Source: Ecdyonurus torrentis (taxonomy: Eukaryota > Arthropoda > Insecta > Ephemeroptera > Heptageniidae). From it: a DNA stretch of 64,000 bases. Positions within the stretch are counted from its first letter, which is position 1; every line of letters begins with the position of its first letter. The notes under the pieces were generated by a model that did no database searches, was not told the DNA's origin, and worked only from the letters and a program-made list of their open reading frames with translations. Below are positions 1-11,190 of the stretch, piece after piece. Where the stretch lies: the NCBI GenBank assembly GCA_949318235.1, contig OX439135.1, positions 24,145,050-24,209,049 of the forward strand, read 5' to 3'. A program made the translations under genes and the position numbers.

Positions 1-66
1 CATCTACAATTCACAATAAAAAAAAAATAATAAAAAAAAATTACAATATGCAAATACCAACCAATT

Positions 67-142
67 ATAAGCAATGTTATTCTTTACTCCAGTATGGCCT
101 CCAGGTGCATAATATATATGACGTCATGCGGATACACCTTAT
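67..142 (+). mobile_element. F1 MITE fragment
   Basis: Right end of an F1 element: GCAATGTTATTC, ACTCCAGTATGGCCTCCA, TGACGTCATGCGG and an end ACACCTTAT. Confidence 0.7.
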
Positions 143-245
143 TTTAAAAATGCTTAAGATGTTTATCTGAGATAACTGATAAAAAAATATAATAATAAAT
201 TTGAATTATATACGCACGCTGAAAAAAAAAGTTGTCCAAAGTTTA

Positions 246-573
246 TTAAAGCGACACTATGGGATAAATAACATATGCCTTCTTCTAAGTTAGATATTAG
301 CATCGAAGTCCCCATATATGCATTTATTACGTCCCTTGAACTCTTCCGTAGCCCCGTAAACTTGCGATAATCGTGTAAAGTAGGCAACCCGCGCCTCTGA
401 CGTCAGACATGCTGCACAATAATAGAATAGAAAGCTACGGCACGGGTTGCCTACTTGACAGGATTATCGCGAGTTTACGGGGCTATATACGGAATAGTTA
501 AGGGACGTAATGCGGACTTATCATAGCAATATCTATCTTGACATGCTATTTATCCCATATAGTGCCACTTTAA
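246..573. mobile_element. F12 palindromic MITE (copy 1)
   Basis: Inverted arms of over 120 bases run between TTAA sites at 246 and 570. They start AGCGACACTATGGGATAAAT and share CGTAGCCCCGTAAACTTGCG. TGACGTCA lies near the centre (398-405). Confidence 0.8.
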
Positions 574-628
574 AGAAACAATAATAATATAGCATGCCGT
601 ATTAGACTACCTATAATACGTATACACC

Positions 629-831
629 CTTAATGGAACTTCCCTCGAGTTCTTTACCCCTATCACGACCCCATCGGTACATTTGTGACGTCAGATACGT
701 GATATAACCGCAAAAAGGAAAATAAATGAAAATAAAAACACAATCAACGTGATGGTGTCGCTAATTCATGGATATTAAGGTATGGTAATTATCAATCTAG
801 TATTCTAAATGATAAAAAACAAGGGCTTTAA
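629..831. mobile_element. F3 MITE, right half
   Basis: Matches the right half of F3, from TTCTTTACCCCTATCACGAC to the end CAAGGGCTTTAA. TGACGTCA is at 686-693. The left arm is missing. Confidence 0.75.
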
Positions 832-839
832 AATAAAAA

Positions 840-950
840 TTTCCTAAAAGATATGCAACTTTCCATGCAGCACGGTATAACAGGTTGCATATCACATAAA
901 TGGAAAGGCGCTTTTCAGCCTCTTAAATATGGATTTTTTTTTTTTTTTTT
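840..950. repeat. Dispersed repeat, copy 1 (pair with 1885-1990)
   Basis: Shares TTAAAATAAAA, ATATGCAACTTT, GCA-CACGGTATA and GGCGCTTTTC with 1885-1990. The family is unknown. Confidence 0.65.
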
Positions 951-1692
951 TTGCAATAAAGCCAATTTTGAATCGAATCATATTGAACTGTTTGGGTTAC
1001 ATACGACCCAAGAAAAATGTCGATGGAATTTTTGGGTGCTCTTCCCCATAGACCCCCTTTGCCTAGATTGGTGACTGGCCCCTGATGACCCAATCCGAGC
1101 TTGTAATAATTTAACAAAATAATATATATAATGATTAATAATAATAATTAACGGCTTTTTATTGGGCGAAATCAGAGGCGTACAACCTCTCAATTTAACC
1201 CAACTGTTTTACAGTACAGTCAGTTACAATATATAATAAATAAAACGTGTTAGACATATAATGTTAATCAAGAAGGACAAGAAAACTGCCTGGAATACGC
1301 ACACCCGTATGGAACAGATTATTATGCATCAGTGAACGATGCAGAATGCTCCTTAGCAAAGAATTTTATATGTGAATATGTATGCGATGCCATTGCTTGT
1401 GGTTTATAAATATAATGTATATGTAAAATATAATTTATACAATATATATTGTGCATTCATGCATTTGTGTGTGTTTTAAGGCGGAAAAGCAAAAAAAAAA
1501 AAAAAAAAAAAAAAAAACTTATTTCTCAAAGAAACTTCCAATGCTATATAGCCAAAAAATGACCTATTAAAAATATATTTATTTTATTATATTAAGTAGT
1601 AATTTTTAATTTCTTTTAATAAGTAAATTATATATTGATATAGAATATTTCTAAATAACCCGCCTCGGATAAAGCATATTTGCCGAGCCCCT

Positions 1693-1878
1693 GACTGTTT
1701 ATGTTTACTCAAAATGCGGAAAAGGAAGTGCCGGAAAAGGAAACCACGTGACGGTAAAAGTGGGAGGTAGCTCAGGCCTAGCTTGCTGCTGGCACCAACT
1801 TTTCTCCCACTTTTACCGTCACGTGGTTTCCTCTTCCGGCCACTTCCTTTTCCGCTTTTTGAGTAAACATAAACAGTC
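1693..1878. mobile_element. Foldback element with about 75-bp arms
   Basis: The left arm starts GACTGTTTATGTTTACTCAA and the right arm is its near-perfect inverse, with a loop of about 36 bases. CACGTGAC with CGGTAAAAGTGGGAG occurs in each arm. Confidence 0.85.
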
Positions 1879-1884
1879 CCTCTC

Positions 1885-1990
1885 TTAAAATAAAAGTATC
1901 CTAAGATATATGCAACTTTTCATGCAACACGGTATAGCAAATTGCATAACATTCCATTTTAAAGGCGCTTTTCCTCAAATATGGATAATT
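1885..1990. repeat. Dispersed repeat, copy 2
   Basis: Direct copy of 840-950, lying immediately after the foldback at 1693-1878. Confidence 0.65.
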
Positions 1991-2034
1991 TATATAATAT
2001 TATCTGAATCTGTAACATGTTATGTTCCCGCTGA

Positions 2035-2262
2035 GACAAAGGACTTCACCGTGAATTCACCGTGAATTCATTTACACCTTCATATTTATTTAAAAAGTTA
2101 ACTTCATCATGAATTCACGGTGAGCCGTTGAGAAGCCTCCTTCATAATGAAGCTTTATTATGAAGCTCGAAAAGGAAGCGGAGATGAAGCAGTATATGAA
2201 GCGGAGAGGAAGCATAATATGAAGCGGAGAGGAAGCATAATATGAAGCGGAAATCCTTATCG
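2035..2262. repeat. GAAGC-rich degenerate repeat
   Basis: Runs of ATGAAGC and GGAAGCGGAGA motifs, preceded by TTCACCGTGAATTCAC. The complementary GCTTCAC-rich stretch lies at 4138-4335, so the two may be arms of one composite element about 2.3 kb long. Confidence 0.6.
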
Positions 2263-2360
2263 CTTGGTTTTGTCTGGCTTCACAGCATGCACTTGGTCAC
2301 TCCTGGACTTTTCAAAAAAAAAATTAGCGCGCCAAAAATAACCGCCTCCTTGCTCGATCC

Positions 2361-3448
2361 TTGCTTCCCAGTAAACCACAGTTTTTTCACATGTACATTG
2401 CAAGTACTTTTCCGATGGAAGAATGTCAGTACCAGTGACGTCACATGAGCTGGGAGCAGGGGCGGATCCAGGGGGGGGGCGGTGGGGGCGACCGCCCCCC
2501 CCCAAATGGCCCACGTGGGTGGAAAAAAATGAGCAAAAATTGAAAAAAAATTAGTCCATTAAAAAAATTTTTTGCGCCTTCGGCGCAACTTTTATTACTG
2601 AATAAGCGTTTGAATCCTGACTATATAACAAAAAATTATTTTTTAACATCCCCTTAGTTGTCATGTCATCAGGGTAATATATCAGAGATATAGTTCTGTT
2701 AATACTTACACATCCACAAAATATTTTGCTCGTGATAAGAACTAAAAAAAAAAAAAAAAAAAAAAAAACTTTAGTGTAAATTTTATAATTTTTATCTCAA
2801 AATATTTTTCCATCCAAATATAAGTTATGTTTTACAATATCATAATAGTTTTAAAAAGTGCAAAACAATTTTTAGTAAATTGGGATACCAAAATAAAAAA
2901 AATATATATATATATATCAATAATAATACACAATATTAATAGTTTATTTTTTAATTTTGTCCTTTTTTTTCAAGATTTTTTGTTTTCAAGATTTTTTTTT
3001 TTTTTTTCAATGAAATAACATTAATAATTTATTGCATATTTGATTGAAAGGAGACTGGAAATAAAAGAAAAAAAAGAATTTTGAAGATATCAAAATAGAA
3101 AATATTCCAGAAATCATTTTGTCTTACTTTTACTTCTTTTTTTGCTTACATAAAAAAAAAAGAAAAAAAAAAGGAAAAAACTACCAAATCAAAAATTTTG
3201 CAATTCAAGAATATTTTTTCAAAGGCATACTAATTTTGCAATTTTTTCCAAAAAGGGGCGTGGCCAAATAAATTTTTTCGCCTGCGGCGCGCTACCCCCC
3301 CCCCCCCCCGGTCCTACATGATTATTTTCCTGGGGGATCGCCCCCCCCAAACAAAATTCCTGGATCCGCCCCTGGCTGGGAGTGACACTCTTACATCGGA
3401 AAAGTACTTGCAAACTACTTGTGAAAAGCTGTGGTTTACTGGGTTGCA
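2361..3448. mobile_element. Palindromic MITE split by the hAT-like insertion
   Basis: The left arm (2361-2448) and right arm (3383-3448) are inverted copies, sharing CAGTAAACCACAG and GCAAGTACTTTTCCGAT. They are separated only by the inserted element and its duplication. TGACGTCA lies at 2436-2443. Confidence 0.75.
2457..3374. mobile_element. hAT-like non-autonomous element, 918 bp, with 8-bp target duplication
   Basis: The ends are CAGGGGCGGATCCAGG and its exact inverse CCTGGATCCGCCCCTG. Both flanks read GCTGGGAG (2449-2456 and 3375-3382), a perfect 8-bp duplication as made by hAT transposases. Poly-G/C runs lie inside both ends. GCGCC-TTCGG type hairpins lie near 2575 and 3280. There is no transposase frame. 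It interrupts an older palindrome. Confidence 0.88.
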
Positions 3449-3460
3449 TTCTACAAATAA

Positions 3461-3930
3461 CAGTCAAACAGAAACTATTATACACTAACTACACAACATA
3501 CAACTTTTATACAAATGCATTCATGCGTATACATATTTTTAATTGCATGCAAATGAGCCACACGTTTAAATTAATATAATAACTACCTGGAAATCATGCA
3601 ATATAAATTTGAACACTACTTTCAAGCATAGACGCGATGTATTTTTTTTAATATAACAAACATCTACACAAAATACAAAATCTATCAGCATTAACAATTA
3701 TATAATATTGAAAACAAAGAGAAAAAACATGAAATCTTACACAATTCTCCCAGAAGTCACCATTTCATCAGCGCATGAAACATAAAAACAATTCTTTTAT
3801 CAGCAAAAATATGACAAAATAACTGGAACTTATACACATTATTTACTCACGTTTTACGAAAAGTGATCAGTCGTCAAATAAACACATAAATCCATATATA
3901 AACTTGTAAAAGAACGCAAATTATATCACA
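3461..3930. other. Interval without recognised features
   Basis: A+T-rich DNA; I see no exon, element or strong motif here. Confidence 0.6.
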
Positions 3931-3934
3931 CGTA

Positions 3935-4137
3935 CTTCCCCAACGGGTTACTGGCTTGCTGCTTGCTTGCGACTGGCGTCCACTTCCTCTCCGCTCCGCT
4001 CTCACATCTCACACACACACTCCGCACACTCGCTATCCTGCAGCCGCCGCGCTCTTCTCGCTCTCCCGGCTCTTCGCCTGCCACCGCTCTTCCGTCGCAT
4101 GCCACGCAGCAAGCCAGCAGCTGCCTCCCAAACGGCT
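3935..4137. repeat. GC-rich foldback island
   Basis: A GC-rich, CpG-containing segment in A+T-rich DNA, with short inverted arms (GGCTTGCTGC and GCAGCAAGCC). Open frames on both strands are side effects of the composition. Confidence 0.5.
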
Positions 4138-4335
4138 GCTTCACTTTCCGCTTCACATTTGCTCAAAAAGTGAAGCTGGATGTGAACTTCACTTCAGCTT
4201 CATTTTTGCTCCAACCGTGAAGTTGAAATGAAGTTGAACTTAAAAAATGAGCTTCACTTTGCTCGTTAATGAAGTGAAGCTAAAAAGGAAGCTTCACCTT
4301 GGCTTCACCTAGCTTCACCTTCTTCCCCGTGAAGT
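4138..4335. repeat. GCTTCAC-rich degenerate repeat
   Basis: Dense, irregular repeats of GCTTCAC and its complement GTGAAGC. It is the counterpart of 2035-2262. Confidence 0.6.
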
Positions 4336-4376
4336 CATATGCATACCAGGGTTATTTTATAACAATAAAAGGAAAG

Positions 4377-4428
<52 letters not shown>
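4377..4428. repeat. (GA)n microsatellite
   Basis: About 25 GA units. Confidence 0.97.
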
Positions 4429-4429
<1 letters not shown>

Positions 4430-4684
4430 CAGAGAGATAAGATTACGATATAATAAAAGATATATAAGATAAGATATTACGATATATTAATTATTTAATC
4501 GCTTATTATGTAAATAAACATAAACATGAGTTTATTGAAAAATAAATTTTTTACCTTTTGTTATATATTCTTATCTATATAAGTGTGGTGATTACAAGAA
4601 ATTGCGCGCTAATTGCAGAGCACATATATTATCATATATATGCATTGAGCATTCATGTATACGATCAATATGCATTTTAAATAT

Positions 4685-4850
4685 GCATTCATGTTAAGTT
4701 GACGCCATATGTTAATTGGATATATAACTCAATAACATAGGCTGCATAAATAGCCAAAAAACGAAGTTTGTCCAATGCTGAGCAATGTTATTCACTACTC
4801 CAGTATGGCCTCCAAGCGCATTAAATATGACGTCATCCGCATGCAGTATA
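4685..4850 (+). mobile_element. F1 MITE, internally deleted
   Basis: Both ends of F1 are present (GCATTCATGTTAAGTTGACG and TGACGTCATCCGCAT), but about 130 bases of the middle are missing. Confidence 0.75.
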
Positions 4851-5005
4851 CAAACTTGAAAATTTCAGATATTTATGAACCTCTGGGTTTTATAAAAATA
4901 TTTCTATTTATATATATAGATATCATATATATTTCAATGAGAAATAAAAAAGTGTATTTTTTGTTTCATTATTTTCCTCGATATGATTATTTTGCAAGTC
5001 TTAAT

Positions 5006-5664
<659 letters not shown>

Positions 5665-5848
5665 ATGGGTGCTGAACAAAGTGGTCAGGGACAACCTACA
5701 AGGTCCAGATCTGTAACTAGACCTGCTCAGGTTGCCCAAGATTCTGTAGACCTGCAAGATGAGGCAAGATGTGCATCGCCTGGACCAAGCGTTTGTTCTG
5801 ATTCAGAATTACCGTATATTTCATACACAGTAAATAGACCTATTGGAG
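5665..5848 (+). CDS. BORCS5: BORCS5 coding exon 1
   Basis: Encodes the myristoylation-type N-terminus and a Ser/Arg-rich stretch ending VNRPIG. The donor is G|GTAAAA at 5849, phase 1. Intron 1 (5849-7047) holds the F8 foldback cluster. Confidence 0.9.
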
Positions 5849-8842
5849 GTAAAACATATTTATTTTATTATTGATTTATACATTAGGTTTATTATTTTGT
5901 AATCTCTCAGACATAGAAAGTTATGGGATGAAATGAAATGTTGATTTTTAGCATTGTAAAATGATTGACAAAGTCGGGACTGCGAACTTTAGATTCTGAA
6001 AAATTCATAAATATATACCGAAATATAGATTTATGTTATTGTTAATGAATTCTAGCTATTCCTTGTTGCTATAAGTCCAAAATACACAAAGTATGTTCTC
6101 GAGTAGACCGAGAATATTGTCAATTTTTCATTCAAACAACATACTGCGCATCTGTGAAAATTCGTGTATGTAGCACGCCCACCCAAACATATACATACCG
6201 GTATATGTAGTATGTACACAACTGTGCTAAAATATTTTACCATAATGCGTGATTTTCTAATAAGAATAATAGTGTTGCTGTTCGTAAACCCTGCATATTT
6301 TCTGCTACTAAAATGACGATCAACTATGATTAATCAAATGGAATGCGCATTTTTTTTGGGGCAAGAAATGAGTAATGCTGTTCGTAAACCCTGTTCTGTC
6401 GCACCAAAAAATGCGCATTCCATTTGATTAACCATAGGCGATCGTCATTTTTGGTGCAGAAAACAGGGTTTACAAACAGCATTACTGTTTACGAACAACA
6501 CTAGAATAATGCTGTTCGTAAACCCTGTTCTCTGCACCAAAAATGACGATCGCCTATGGTTATTCAAATGGAATGCGCATTTTTTGGTGCAAGAGAACAG
6601 GGTTTACGAACAGCATTAATGCTGTTCGTAAACCCTGTTCTCTTGCACCAAAAAATGCGCATTCCATTTGAATAACCATAAGCGATCGTCATTTTTGGTG
6701 CAAAGAACAGGGTTTACGAACAGCATTTAGGGCTTATGAACAACACTTGCACCATAATAAATGCGCATTACATTTGAATAACCTTAGTTGATCGTCATTT
6801 TAGTAGTAGAAAACTGGGTTTACAGTATGAATATTATAAATTAAGCTTCACTTTTGAAACCGTTATTTAGGAACTACATAATTCTTAATTAAACCATTGT
6901 CTTGGAACTGTGCGGTAGGCTTCATAAGACCCGCAAAATAAAAAGGCCTGGTTCCTGTCCTTAATTAAAATATCCCCATATAGCTTCTAATAAAAAATCA
7001 CTCAAAATAATATTATTATAATGGTGTTTATTTCCTTATGTTTTCAGATTCTCCAAAATTACAACAAAAGCCTCAACGAGGTAAAAACGTAACACAACAA
7101 TCGTCAACAAGAGGTCGTCATCCTTTGTTAAGTTCAAGGTCACTGCAAGGTCGTGGAAGGTCACAGACTCCGTTGAATAAAGCTCATAGTATTGTTGTAG
7201 TTAAACCTGCCGTTGAGAACAATGAAATGGAAACAGACGAAGATCAGCTTAGACTTAGAGTAAGATATTTTTAAACATTAGCCTATATATATATATATAT
7301 AAAAAAAAAAAAAAAAAAAAAAAAGTTTTGCAACCTCGTCTGAACCCTAAACTCAACCAAAATTCATGCTGAATACTAGAGATGTTGATTTTCAAATTAT
7401 GGGGTTCTTTGATTGGCATAAAATTACAAAATAACTTCTCTAATGCCATAGGTACCTAATATACCAGAAAATCAACATTGATTTTGCCAGTTTCTTTGAT
7501 TTCTAATTTTATTTTAAGTATTTCGATTCTTAACCATTGTTAAAGACCTTGTCAACTTACTTTTTTATCATTTAGAATACTAGACTGATAATTACCATAC
7601 CTTATTATCCATGAATTAGACACCAACACGTTGATTTTGTATTTATTTTCATTTTAGCGGTTATTTCACGTATCTGATGTCACAATGTACCAATGGAGCC
7701 ATGATAGGGGTAAAAAACATGAGAGAGGGGCTTAAATTTATCACGTGACCATAGCAGTGACTGTGATTGGCGGCAGTACATTGTGACGTCAGATACGTGA
7801 AATATCAGTCAAAATGAAAATAAATACAAAATCAACATGTTGATGACTAATTCATAAGGTATGGTAATTATCAATCTAGTATTCTAAATGATAAAAAAGT
7901 AAGTTGACAAGAGCTTTAAGCAGATGCAATAATGATACCCCGTTAATAGAAATTGTTCCATTTACTTGTAATTTGTATTTATGTTTTCAGAGTACCCCAA
8001 TGTTCCTACCTATAATGAGAGGTACTCTCAATCTGCCTGCTGCCAGAGACCCTGAGGTGTTAGAAAGACTGGACCCTGGAGGTTTAGTAGCTCTTGGTAC
8101 CAGATATCAGCATCACTTAGCAGCCTGTGCTGAGCTGGTGGTGACGGAACAGAATCAGCTGGGAGCTAGGATCAGAGAGGTACACTAATACCAACATACT
8201 AATTGCTAAGCAATTTAAGGGAGTAGGGTACCGACCCATGGATATATAAACAGGATAGGAAGCTATTGTTGAAAAAACGATCCCTTAATGGTGTAATTCT
8301 AAATTTCGCCGCAAAAATGCAAGAATACAAAATTACGTATAAAAGTAGCACTGTAGTCTGTGTGTGAATTTTAAAATTCACACACAGACTACAGCGCCAC
8401 TTACATTTTACATGTTGATTGTTGTGGTGAAAATTGAAACAACATCAACAAGGGTTCGTTTTTAGTATAGGGCAATAACGCAATAACACAGGAGCTCACG
8501 ACCCTAGTACCGACCTTATATCTCAAAAACTAGAAGTGTTTTGGGTCTAAATTTGGTGTCATTGTGTAACTAAAGGTCACACCTAGCACCTAGCTGTGAT
8601 AAAAATTTCATGGTGTTTGGCCGTACCAAAAAAAAAAAAAAAAAAAAAAAAAAATATTGAAATTAACATTGGGCCTTATGAGCTTAAAATTTCAAAAAAT
8701 CATATAAATTAATTTGCATGGTGACACCCCAAATTTTTATATATTTGAAATTGTCTCAAGCTTAAGTATCATTGGGCAAAATTTCAGATTTTTTTTGACA
8801 AGAAAAGTTTGAGTCTAATGGCTAACGTCGGTACCCTACTCC

Positions 8843-8876
<34 letters not shown>

Positions 8877-9508
8877 GTGGTAAGGATTATTAATAGAAAA
8901 AAAATTATATAATTAGCAGCGCTGGCCTTACTTAGCACAGTAAAAGTTGTATGGAGAGGTCGAAGTCTCACGTGGCACAGTGTTTTGTTATGAAAAAGTG
9001 TATTTCATAACAGAGCTTTCATCATATGTTGTCATTAACATATGACAAAAGCTCTCAGTTATGAAATGAACTTTTTATACCTAAACTGTGTGCCACGTGA
9101 GACTTCGAACTCTCCATACAACTTCTACTGTGCTAAGTAAGGCCAGCGTTGGCAATTATATACTTTTCTTTATTATTGATGATAACAATAAAAAATACCA
9201 TTTGAAGAAAAAAAAATCAACATTACGTTTACTTATTGCAAGTGGTCTATTAAATACATGTTAACCTGACAATCCATTCTTGTATTCCACAGGTTGATAC
9301 TGGTCTCAACAGACTGATGGGTTCTCTTACAGAAAGACAAAAAAGATTTGCAAAACTTGCAGAAAAATTATCCAAAGTTCACGAAGTTTCTACACAATTA
9401 AATAGATGTCATTCTTCATTAAATCAAGCGTTAGAAAGTATGGAAACTTTAAATAACTTATTACCTCTTGAAGATAGGTTAGAACCTTTTGTGTGGACGA
9501 CAGGCTAA
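5665..9508 (+). CDS. BORCS5: BORCS5 (myrlysin), BORC complex subunit, four coding exons
   Basis: BORC sits on the cytosolic face of lysosomes and recruits Arl8, which couples lysosomes to kinesin; BORCS5 is the subunit that anchors through an N-terminal myristate. The spliced frame joins 5665-5848, 7048-7259, 7991-8179 and 9293-9508 into 266 aa. All introns are GT-AG and the phases agree (1, 0, 0). The start MGAEQS fits the N-myristoylation pattern (Gly2, Ser6). Family matches: STPMFLPIMRGTL, then RYQHHLAACAE, then the C-terminal helical part with TERQKRFAK and the ending LPLEDRLEPF, all close to vertebrate LOH12CR1. The N-terminal half (about residues 20-130) is Ser/Arg/Gln-rich, probably disordered, and makes the protein longer than the roughly 196-aa human form. 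An in-frame TGA at 5650-5652 precedes the ATG, which has A at -3 and G at +4. Every intron carries MITEs. Confidence 0.93.
6265..6835. mobile_element. F8 foldback cluster, five ~110-bp units in BORCS5 intron 1
   Basis: Each unit is a palindrome with ends ATGCTGTTCGTAAACCCTG and an asymmetric core ATGACGATCGCCTATGGTTA. Unit cores lie near 6313, 6435, 6550, 6670 and 6790, in orders forward, reverse, forward, reverse, reverse. The first unit is interrupted by the second. Units 3 and 4 share their junction. Confidence 0.85.
7048..7259 (+). CDS. BORCS5: BORCS5 coding exon 2
   Basis: The acceptor TTTTCAG ends at 7047. The split codon G+AT gives Asp, followed by SPKLQQKPQRG. The exon ends DQLRLR at donor GTAAGA (7260), phase 0. 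It is basic and Ser/Gln-rich with no recognisable fold, so it is the least conserved part. Confidence 0.88.
7540..7919. mobile_element. F3 palindromic MITE in BORCS5 intron 2
   Basis: TTAA lies at both ends (7540, 7916). The arms start AGACCTTGTCAACTTACTTT and share TTATCATTTAGAATACTAGA. TGACGTCA is at 7784-7791. The right end lies 71 bases before the exon 3 acceptor. Confidence 0.88.
7991..8179 (+). CDS. BORCS5: BORCS5 coding exon 3
   Basis: The acceptor ATGTTTTCAG ends at 7990. The 63 codons run from STPMFLPIM to RIRE and form the start of the conserved helical core. The donor GTACAC is at 8180, phase 0. Confidence 0.92.
8215..8847. mobile_element. F6 MITE in BORCS5 intron 3
   Basis: TTAA is followed by GGGAGTAGGGTACCGAC at both ends in inverse orientation. 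An inner foldback lies at 8346-8402 (CACACACAGACTACAG). It starts 35 bases after the exon 3 donor. Confidence 0.88.
8928..9150. mobile_element. F7 palindromic MITE in BORCS5 intron 3
   Basis: The arms of about 105 bases start GCGCTGGCCTTACTTAGCAC and contain GTCTCACGTGGCACAG. A second copy is at 11347. Confidence 0.87.
9293..9508 (+). CDS. BORCS5: BORCS5 coding exon 4 (C-terminus)
   Basis: The acceptor TTCCACAG ends at 9292. The exon has 71 codons plus TAA (9506-9508), with a heptad-like helical region after TERQKRFAKLAEKL and the conserved ending DRLEPF plus VWTTG. Confidence 0.93.
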   Translation, partial: VDTGLNRLMGSLTERQKRFAKLAEKLSKVHEVSTQLNRCHSSLNQALESMETLNNLLPLEDRLEPFVWTTG

Positions 9509-9541
9509 CATAAGGAGTAATCATTGTTAATATGTTGTCTC

Positions 9542-9672
9542 TATCGCGTTAAAACATTTCAAGTGAAATTATCACGTGCGTGCCAAATGATCCATGTGAC
9601 ACAGTAAACCCTATGTAGATGGAACGTTTTGCGAGCTCGCGATAATGTCACTGGAAACGTTTTGACGCGATA
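9542..9672. repeat. Foldback in the probable BORCS5 3' UTR
   Basis: Arms TATCGCGTTAAAACATTTC and its inverse (TGGAAACGTTTTGACGCGATA) enclose a loop of about 80 bases. Confidence 0.65.
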
Positions 9673-9847
9673 AAGACGATGTAACAATGTGACAACTGTT
9701 TAGTGTGTAAAAATATGATAATATTGTAACGTCTGGCCCGTGACAGAAGCCTGTTTAGTAATATTACTCTATTAGAACTAATAGAAAATGAGAAACTGCT
9801 ATGGAAATGTGTTAAGTTAAGGAACAAATTGACTGTGTGATTTAATT

Positions 9848-9858
9848 AATAAAATAAA
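9848..9858 (+). terminator. Candidate poly(A) signals of BORCS5
   Basis: Two overlapping AATAAA hexamers (9848-9853 and 9853-9858) lie about 340 bases after the stop codon and are the first good signals on this strand. A 3' UTR of that length would include the foldback at 9542-9672. Confidence 0.5.
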
Positions 9859-9979
9859 AAATATTAGGAAAAATTGGGTTATGTGAAATTATGTAAGCTT
9901 ATACTGATAAAAAAGCCATATTATAATTAAAAAAAAAAACAAAAAAAAACAGGGCATTAATTAAGTCAACGATGGCTTT

Positions 9980-10587
9980 TTTAATAGTGATCATCGTGTT
10001 ATTAAACTTCACGAAAACACAATCTCAAAATTTTAATTAATAAAATGCTGAAAGCAAAAGCTGTTTAGTGACTTAGAACCTACGTCACAGCTACAACTTG
10101 CTCTCACGCTAGCTTGGTGCGAGCTGGAGTTACTTGTGCTCTCACAACTTGACTTATTAATAATTTATGTATATCGATGGCTCCGCGGAAAACTGAACTA
10201 TCTATAGTCTCCGCGCGCCTCAAATTTGGAACATCTGCGCTCTCCGCCTCTCCCAACTTTGAAGCATCTCTTACCAGCGCTCCATTACAGATGCTTCAAA
10301 TTTGGAAGACGCGGAGAGCGCAGATGTTCCAAATTTGAGGCGCGCGGAGACTATAGATAGTTCAGTTTTCCGCGGAGCCATCGATATAAAATGTTACTGC
10401 TGTAATAAAATAATTTATGCAAAGATATGAGTAACTCCAGCTCATGCCAAACTAACATGAGAGCAAGATGTAGCTGTGACGTAGGTTCTAAGTCACTAAA
10501 CAACTTTTGCTCTCAGCGAGTTAATAACTAAAATTTTGAGATTGTGTTTTCAGGAGGTTTAATAGCACGATGATCACTATTAAAATA
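9980..10587. mobile_element. Large nested palindrome, outer element
   Basis: The outer arms pair AATAGTGATCATCGTG with its inverse at 10563-10580. The next arms share TTAGTGACTTAGAACCTACG and the antiparallel copy near 10450-10505. It encloses the element at 10172. Confidence 0.75.
10172..10387. mobile_element. Inner palindrome, 216 bp, ~85-bp near-perfect arms
   Basis: Starts TATCGATGGCTCCGCGGAAA and ends with its inverse. The arms also share CTCCGCGCGCCTCAAATTTG. It is GC-rich compared with its host and nested in the 9980-10587 palindrome. Confidence 0.85.
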
Positions 10588-10974
10588 CCCTTTTAAGCAT
10601 ATATATAGCTCCTATTGCTCATTTAACAATAACAGTTGTTTATTATTATTATTATTATTTTTTTAAATTAAGAGTTTGGATTGCATTTGGCTTAACGTTA
10701 TTATTTATTGGCTTGATTAAAAATTGGCTATTGCATTCATCATCATCAGTCTAAGCTACCTCCGATTACCCAATTCTCTGATCTATCTGTGTTTTTCAAA
10801 AGTATAAAATTGCTATGAAATTCACTGCTAATTTTTGTAATTGCACAAAATTGACAGCTTACTATTTAGAAGTTCTATTTTAATTATTAAAGAGTCATTA
10901 AATTTCAATTTCTAGTGTGCTATAATAGTTTAAGTATTTTTTAATAAATTGAAACAAGTTTATAAACAAAAAGT

Positions 10975-11190
10975 ATATCGAGGGCTACGAGGCATTTCGG
11001 TACCAGTGCAATCTCCGCTGGTGCATTTTTGGCACATGTGCATTCTCCTCGTTAACCTTTTTTGAAACATCTTTATACACTTAGCCTGTGCAGATGTGCC
11101 ATTAGTAGGCGTGGTGTAGATTGCACATGTGCCAAAATTGCACCCGCGGAGATTGCACAAGTACCAAAATGCCGCGTAGCCCTCAATATA
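10975..11190. mobile_element. Palindromic MITE, 216 bp
   Basis: The ends are TATATCGAGGGCTACG and CGTAGCCCTCAATATA. The arms share GCAATCTCCGC and TTTTGGCACATGTGCA. Confidence 0.78.

Noticed and set aside
3956..4231. Three overlapping frames of 68-91 aa in a GC-rich patch
   Set aside because: All three + frames and the - frame are open, a composition effect within a foldback.
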